Notes under the pieces: generated by a model
What the model was told of the DNA's origin: nothing
Database searches by the model: none
The model's input: only the letters and a program-made list of their open reading frames with translations
From: Petrolisthes cinctipes
Lineage: Eukaryota > Arthropoda > Malacostraca > Decapoda > Porcellanidae
DNA: 64,000 bases
Direction: 5' to 3'
Assembly: GCA_033782935.1 (NCBI GenBank)
Contig: JAWQEG010000003.1
Coordinates: forward strand, 62,001-126,000
Part shown: positions 57,375 to 64,000 of the stretch, piece by piece
How positions within the stretch are numbered: the first letter of the stretch is position 1
Layout of the letters: every line of letters begins with the position of its first letter
Program-made: the position numbers and the translations under genes

Positions 57375-60300
57375 CTAAGAGAGACTGTAAGAACAGTCAC
57401 CCACCTGGTACTCGTTGGGGTGCCTACGACGAAGGTCCCCAAGGCTGGGACACACGAAAATAAGATGCCGTACTGTTAGAGGGACCAGACAATCATCACA
57501 ATAGGGAGGGGGAGCCCTCTCCATTAAAAAAACATGAGTCAATAATGTGTGGCCAATGCGGAGACAGACAAGAGCCGTCTCCCACCAGCGGGACAGGCCG
57601 CTGTAGCTCCACAAACCAAGGTGCTGGCATATGTCGCGGAGCATGTTTGCCTGGACGGCGTCCCATCTGTCCTGCCAGCAGGAACGAAAGGCAGTATCTA
57701 TGTAGGGTCAAAAGTCTACTGCAGGAACAGGAAGACGCCTGGCAGGAGGCCGAGAATTGGAGACCGCAGCCTGAGCCAGGGCGTCAGCCCTCTCATTTCC
57801 ACCGACACCCACATGAGCCGGGACCTAACAAAATGTGACTTTGCGGCCACGATGACCCAGGAGAACAAACCACTCGAGGATGGCCAACACCAGGGGATGG
57901 AAAGAGTTAAAATTGCCTAAAGCCTGCAAGGTATTACAGGAATCTCTAAAAATAGTAAAAGAAGGCTGAGGGAGAGTAAAAATAAAATAGAGGGCATATA
58001 AAATGGCCGAGAGCTCAGCAGTAAAAATTTACATGACAGAAGGGAGCCTGCCGCCTCTGCAAAAGTCAGGAAAAACAACTCCCAAACCAACTCCAGCATC
58101 AGACTTTGACCCATCAGTGTACACAGTGTACACACTCCCTGTGAGTGAAGGCATATTCTAAAAAGAGGGAACGAGACACTGGAGGAGGAAGAGATTCCTT
58201 CTTTTCTGTAAAGCAGGTGCAGGGAAAAACTTCTGGATGAAGCCATGGAGCAACCCTGGGGACCTACACAGGACAAATCGGGAAGACATCAATGCCCATC
58301 TCCTCCATAGCCTTCCTGACCCAGTAGCCAAAGGGCCATGGTGTGCGAGAATATGAAAGGTAGTACTGAGACATGATATCAGATGACACCGCCAAGCAAG
58401 GAAGGGAGTCAGGAAGTCGTTGTAATCGATGCCAACAACGAACTATCAAGGTCACCAGATGTACGCCAGCAGGATAAACAGGGTTCAAGACTCTGTGACG
58501 GGCATCCGTGGCAGAGGAGTAAACCTCACACCTATATTCGAGTTTTGACCTAATAAGAACATGGTATAGGCAGAAGAAGGTGGCCCAATCAGCCCCCCAG
58601 GATGTATGGTCCAGGGCCCTCAACAAGTTAAGAGCCTTGAGGCAAGAGAACTTAAGTGAACGTAAGTGAGGAACCCAAGTCAAACATTTGTTAAAATGGA
58701 TACCCAAAAAGCGAGTGAACGTAAGTGAGGAACCCAAGTCAAACATTTGTTAAAATGGATACCCAAAAAGCGAGTCTCCTCGACACAACGAATCCGATGA
58801 CCATACATGAATAAGTCCGGATCGGGGTGGATGCCTCGGATGCGGCAGAAGTGCATAGTAATTGTCTTGGCAAAAGAAAATCGAAGCCCATGAGAAACAG
58901 CCCAACGTGACACCATGTCATGGGCAAGTTGCATGCGACGCTCCGCCATTGACATACGGTAAGTAGCAAACCAGACTGCCAGGTCATCAACGTACATCGA
59001 GTTGGCTATACCATCTGGAAGTGATGAGGCAATGGCATTTATTACTACTGCAAACAATGTGACACTGAGGACGCTTCTCTGGGGGACGCCCTCCTCCTGT
59101 GCAACAGATGCTGAGAGGGCTGTACCAAACCTCAAAGAAAAACTGCGACCACTGAGAGACTCCTGAAGAAAGTGTGGAAGGCGACGCCGCAGGCCATATA
59201 CATGGAGTTGTTGCAGGATGCCATATTGCCATGTAGTGTCATACGCTTTCTCTAAATCAAAGAATACACAGACAAAGTGTTGATATCGTGCAAAAGCCTC
59301 ACATGAAGCATTTTCCAACCTGACCAGAGCATCTGTAGTGGAACGGTGCTTACGAAAGCCAGACTGGGACGGAGATAGAAAATCACCCCATTTCAAGAAG
59401 TATACCAGTCTGACATTCACCATCTTCTCAAATAGTTTACAGAGACAGGAGGCCAAGGCAATGGGTCGGTAATTGAGGGCAACACTAGAGTCTTTGCCCG
59501 GCTTGGGGAAAGGAAGGATGGTAGCAACCCTCCACCCAGAAGGGAAGACACCCTCCAACCAGATTCTGTTATATAAAGCTAAAAGAAATGAGATCGCCTC
59601 CTCACTCAAGTGTCGCAACATTGCATATGGGATGTTGTCTGGCCCAGGTGAAGTGTCGCCGCAGAGAGAGAGAGCAGAGTGCAGGTCTCTCAGGGTGAAT
59701 ATATGGTTATAACTTTCATTCTCGTTCCCCGAGAAATCCAGGACAGTGTGCTCCTGGGCTCTCAACTCATGCCTGACAGCAAGAGGTTGAGATTCATGGC
59801 TGGAGACTCTAGCAAATGTCTTCGTCATGGTATTGGCCACTGTCAAACCATCCATGACCTTAATTCCATTGACCTTAAGTACAGATGGAGAACTAGGAGA
59901 AAACTTTCCCGCCATCTTATGGACTCTCCTGAACACTTGGGTGAGTGGGGTTTTAGTATTGAATGAAGACACATAGGCCTTCCAAGATGCACACCATGCC
60001 TCTTTTAAAACTCGTCTAGCCCGAGCCCTTGCCCGTCGGAAGTCCTCCAAAAGAGCTGGGTCCCCACGATTGAAACGAAGGCAAGAGAAAGCAGCGTGCT
60101 TCTCCCGCACTGCGGTGGGGCAGACTGTTGACCACCAAGGGACAGGACGTTTGGGAAAGTAGCGAGAAGTTTTTGGGATAGAGTTGAGAGCAGCAGAGTG
60201 GAGCATTTTAGTGAAATATATTACAGCCTTGTCAGAGCTACCAAAATCGGCTACATAAGAGTCCGAAGAAGTTAGCTCTCTAAAAAAAACTGTTATTCAG

Positions 60301-61040
60301 CCTTCTCTATTTTCCACCTAGGAAGACAAGACTGTGGTTCATAACTTTTACCTTCTAAAAGTATAGGGAAAAAGGTCACACCCATATAAATCAGGTCACA
60401 CACTCCAAGTAAAATCCAACAGAGCACTGGGTGAGCAAAGGGAAATGTCAATGGCGGTAAAAGTCCCAGTAGGGCTATTAAAATGTGTCACATCTCCCGT
60501 ATTTAAAACCCCTAATCCCTCATCCTCAATAAAAGAAGCCAATAAAACACCCCTGGGGTTGACTGAACTGTCACCCCACAGAGGATGACGACCATTAAAA
60601 TCACCCAATAAAATAAACGGAGATGGAAGGTCCTTTAAAAGACGGTTGAGATCACCCCTCTCAACTGAAACAATGGGAGGAAGGTATAGACTGCATACAG
60701 TATTTGGGCGGCCCATAAAATCCTTAACTGCGACAGCCTGGAGTGGAGTGTCAAGCTCCAGGCTCGTGCATGGAAAATCTCGGCAAACTAGGAGGGCAGA
60801 GCCACCATTGTGACCCTGCCCTTCAAATGAATTGGAATAAAATGCAGAGTATGCTGGACAACTGGCAGGAATGTAGTCCCTAAGCATTGTCTCTTGGAGA
60901 GAAGCTACAGAGAAGAACTCGCAGTTCCTCCCAAAAAGCACACAAGTCATGGCAATTCCAATGAAGGACCTTGAACAGCGTTGCTTTAGTACTGATTTTA
61001 GGTACTTTCCACTACCACCTTGACCTGAGGGTTTACTCAA
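57375..61040 (-). pseudogene. LINE copy D ORF2: endonuclease - RT - RNase H - CCHC, broken
   Basis: ORF2 opens just after the end of ORF1 (SKPSGQGGSGKYLKS, 61040). Endonuclease: SLQETMLRDYIPA (Glu), FILLGDFNGRHPLWGD and FTAIDISLCSPSALLDF, ending in a stop at 60396. The SDHFPI motif beyond it is degraded. A 508-codon frame (60206-58680) holds the linker and RT: PKPGKDSSVALNYRPIALAS, VFFDLEKAYDTTWQYG, a motif B reading VPQRSVLS instead of the usual VPQGSVLS, and SMYVDDLAVW. The 59-bp duplication near 58715 shifts the frame into the thumb (58746-58264). RNase H is in pieces at 58276-57750 (YTDGSK-type and FSDS-type segments, frames mixed). The CDDC ... HLIFVC knuckle is at 57644-57375. Confidence 0.85.
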
Positions 61041-62986
61041 AATGATAAGTTTTGTCTAATCCTGGGCCACTAGAAGAAGAGCGAACCCGAGGAGTAGTAC
61101 TTGGGGTAGTAATCGGGACCCGTAGACGAGTCCCTGAAGCATCTGATATTTTATAAGAAGATGAAGGTATATGAGCAGGGATATTCTTTGAAACAATTAC
61201 ATTGGTATTGTCCTGTGCAGCAGTGGTATCACTGACACAGGCAGATACATCAACATCCATAATACAGGTGGTAGAATCACTCTGCTGCTCAAGCAGAAGA
61301 GAAATTGAATCTTTTGAAGTCACAACATCTGAAGCATGCACATTCACTTCACGCCCCTCTGATGATCCCGCAGGAAGCTTGCGAGGGGGAACATCTGTTG
61401 AATCAAGAGATTTATCAGAGCCACGAGAATGCTTCTGGTGAAATTAAGAGGAAACTATGGATGAGTCCACAGAGACGGTTGCCTTGCAAGGAGGAACATC
61501 TTTGGAGTCAAGTGCCTCAGAGGAACCACGAAGGAGTCTCTGTGGTAGTTTAGCCAACTTAAGTTTCTTTTATGGAAAGCGTGTGGCAGCGTGAACCTCT
61601 ACCACATGGACACCTTTAGCTAAAGTCTGAGAACTGTCATCAGTTGAAGGGTCACCAGAATAAGTGTCTGATATAGTTTCCAAGACAGAGAAGCTATTAT
61701 GTAGTGTAACCTTAGAAACGCTCTCACTAGAGCAAAATGCAGCTGCCTCTTGAGAGAGTTGAGAGGGTGCTGCAACCAATTTAGGGCGAAGGGAGGAGGC
61801 GTATGTCTTCACACCACCATCCTTCTGTCGCCTGAAGTTGAGTTGCCGTCTGGCACTACCAATGCTGATGAATTGGGTATTAGCCAAGTGTAGGATATCC
61901 TGCTCAAGGAGGTACATCTTACAATGGCGAGAACGTAAGTGATGAGCATCCTTGTAGTAAAAGCAGTAACTCTCTGATCGAAACACAGAAGTAAGATGTG
62001 AGTCAAGAGCAGAACAAGTACCACACCTGGAACTGTTGTTGCAGTTCCTCCTCCCATGACAAAACTCATAACAACAGAAAAACTGCAAAGGACGCTCAAC
62101 AAATGGCTTCACCTCAAAAGAGGTGGGGTTAATGTTAATGCGATCTGGGATATGCGAGCCATAGAAAGTGAGGATAATCATATTTTTACTGCCTTTTATA
62201 TTTGTTACTCGTTGGACACTGTCTGGGCACATAGCGGGAATGTCCTCTTCTGAGAATACAGGTCCTCATTATATTTATGCCCCTTGCTATAATTAAATGT
62301 TCGATGTGATTTGATAGATTCAAACATGCTATCAAAAGGACATGGGAGATTGAGGAGCATCATGGCCGGTGTAAGATCTTTGGCTCTGATCAAAACGCCC
62401 TTACCATATTTCTTTATGTGGCCCATTGGTAGTAATCCAATTTCTTTCTCTAGATACCGGGAATCATGGATAAAGTTACCATGTCCCTCCCTATAGTAAG
62501 CCACAAACCAAAAGGGTGTAGGAACCCCACGTTCCTTACGGACATGCTCTATAGAGTCATCAAAGATGTTTGGGCAGTGTCATTGTCACTCAACTACATT
62601 TGTGGACCGCATCATCTGAAATTTGCAGTGAGTATCCCCTACAATCAGAGATCTTTTGCCTCAAAAGTTGCTTTGGGAGCAGCATTTGAATTGAAAGTAA
62701 TATAGCACCGATTAGAAATACAGTCACTGTCATAAGTGATTTGGATACGAAGAACCACTCCAAAACACTTAAAAGTGGAATGGATAGTACCATAGGAAAG
62801 TGATGCAAGTACATTCATGAACATTAACGTGTCCAAACCGCTAACAGGGTTCGTCGATACAACACCCGACCTGCTGGGTCTACTCTTATTTGCAGCCTTC
62901 CACATACCACCACGACCAGAGAGTGACATCTCGAGGGCCTAGTCGACCACCGCTTGAGGAAAAGAATGAGTTTTTTCGTTATCCAT
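61033..62986 (-). pseudogene. LINE copy D ORF1 (gag-like with CCHC knuckles), broken
   Basis: Likely start ATG at 62986 (MDNEKTHSFPQAVVD), then a TAG at 62939-62941. The frame continues with MSLSGRGG and RIQITYDSDCISNRCYITFN, and after frameshifts with RGHGNFIHDSRYLEKEIGLL-like text (62504-62205) and FYGSHIPDRININPTSFEV (62232 on). The cysteine-rich region at about 62080-61880 holds several CCHC-like units (CCYEFCHGRRNC, CGTC, CFYYKDAHHLRSRHC). The C-terminal part has TAA stops at 61570 and near 61444, after which the same frame runs to 61033. It shows a weak internal repeat, LDSKDVPPCK / LDSTDVPPRK. The role in an intact element is binding of LINE RNA. Confidence 0.8.
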
Positions 62987-63445
62987 ATGACATTGTTATT
63001 ATTAAAATGGCCCCAGGAGCCAAGAACCTACCGGGCAGATGAGAAGACTGAGTGCTGGTCGCCGTGGGTGGGGTACCTCTTCCTCGACGGGGCCACTAGT
63101 TTTAAAAAGCAGCCCCAATGGCTCAAAAGTTTGCCCACGATGATGCTGAGACCCCCTTCCCCAACATCTCCCAGCCCTGACACTCAACCATCCAACATAG
63201 GACGGCCCCTAGAGGGCGGTCCCTCCGGAGGGCATCTCTGTTGGCCCGTACTGGCAGCCTATTGCATGGGAACCATTTAGTCTGGTCTCTCACTGGAGAC
63301 CTTAATAGCATGGGAAGCCCTCTCTCCCCAAAATCGGGGCAGAGCAGGGGCCGGAGCCCCCTCTAGTCTAGCTCGCCAGGTCTCAGAAACACGCAAGCCC
63401 CCCACCACGTCAAGGCGGTTCCCATTGGGGGGGTATATTGTATAA
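62987..63445 (-). promoter_or_regulatory. 5' leader of LINE copy D (putative internal promoter region)
   Basis: About 460 bp, GC-rich for this window, closely matching 22357-22766 on plus. Conservation of the whole leader in two copies marks it as part of the element. LINE leaders usually carry the internal promoter, but I see no specific promoter motif that I can name. Confidence 0.5.
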
Positions 63446-64000
63446 GAAAGGTCTATCGATGTTATATTGAATTATCTCGTCTTGAAAAGATTTTGACTGT
63501 TATTTCACAGCCACAACCTAGCAAAAACCCTCCCCCCTCATTAATGTGTTATTCTTAAGCATAGGTAGCTGATATACACACACTTCAATGCATCTAGCTA
63601 AACACATTAATTTTAAGATGATTTCTTTATGTTCCAATGTATTTATATTCATGTATTGATATTAATTTTAAGCATACGGTATGCCAATGTCTTTGATGTC
63701 CAATTTGTATTAATATTTAAGTATTCTTTGTTAATTTCCTGGCTCCTCTGTCCCTTTCCTCTGGATGATTCATCCTTGGATATACCAAGTATTGTAAATT
63801 TGTTCCCACATTAAAGATATAATCTGGGACAGATTATTTCGGTAGCGGACTGAACGATTGTAAACCTATCAAGGTGCAGGTAAAAGATAAGATTAGCTAT
63901 GGTCAGATGAACTCCCAGAACAACAGATAACCAACACATGTAGCGAGAGATAGGCATTTAGATTACCAAACATCACAAACTATTTATCAGCATTTTTGAA
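63446..64000. other. no feature recognised
   Basis: AT-rich DNA with no convincing frame, RNA or repeat. Confidence 0.6.

Larger units (their letters stand above)
57328..63445 (-). mobile_element. I-type LINE copy D, fullest copy of the A-D family, 3' end missing
   Basis: Has the 5' leader (starting about 63445, cttgacgtggtggggggctt on minus), ORF1 and all ORF2 domains, over about 6.1 kb. The 3'UTR and (ATCA)n tail found in copy C are absent: similarity stops at about 57328, just past the knuckle. LINEs are normally truncated at the 5' end, so 3' loss points to a later deletion or recombination. A 59-bp tandem duplication lies at 58656-58773. Confidence 0.88.

Overview
The window reads as repeat-dense genomic DNA of an arthropod, most likely a decapod crustacean. 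That is an inference from the mix of RNase H-bearing I-type LINEs, a Penelope-like element, tRNA-headed SINEs, TTAGG-type repeats and long dinucleotide microsatellites. I could not support a single host protein-coding gene. Almost all recognisable coding sequence belongs to transposable elements, and almost all of it is broken by stops or frameshifts.

Layout. 1-2890: (TG)n, a SINE, a TTAA-flanked MITE and otherwise featureless DNA. 2891-6691: a long inverted repeat whose loop carries a hAT transposon (3673-6415) with exact 15-bp ends and a perfect 8-bp target duplication. 7407-7645: a 41-bp minisatellite. 8232-12595: a 44-bp minisatellite split by a 4-kb minus-strand LINE (family F). 13164-13841: a Merlin element with a transposase remnant. 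14897-20197: LINE copy A, split by a 1.7-kb long-TIR Tc1/mariner-like element. 22357-31619: three more pieces of the same LINE family in + / - / + order, with a different LINE (G) inserted in the last.

31928-51484: a ~19.6-kb composite whose outer ends look like one PIF/Harbinger transposon with TTA flanks. Inside it are a four-unit tandem array of a Penelope-like retroelement (33411-43376, period 2689 bp), palindromic Tc1/mariner-like MITEs, a Tc1-type transposase remnant, ~0.59-kb inverted arms, and a complete I-type LINE (E, 45492-51127) with poly(A) tail and an 11-bp target duplication. 51488-57327: a SINE, a second palindromic MITE between (TA)n tracts, degenerate TTAGG repeats, trinucleotide repeats and (CT)n. 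57328-63445: LINE copy D, the fullest copy of the A-D family, with 5' leader, ORF1 and ORF2, but lacking its 3' end.

How the parts relate. The record is of nested insertion followed by DNA-level rearrangement rather than a working gene system. The clearest unusual signal is the Penelope array. Its units carry the same in-frame stops at the same codons, so they were multiplied as DNA after the element had died. Each unit also carries a hammerhead-ribozyme-like motif. Second is the depth of nesting in the Harbinger composite, where a MADF-like exon of the host transposon is interrupted by LINE E exactly at LINE E's target duplication.
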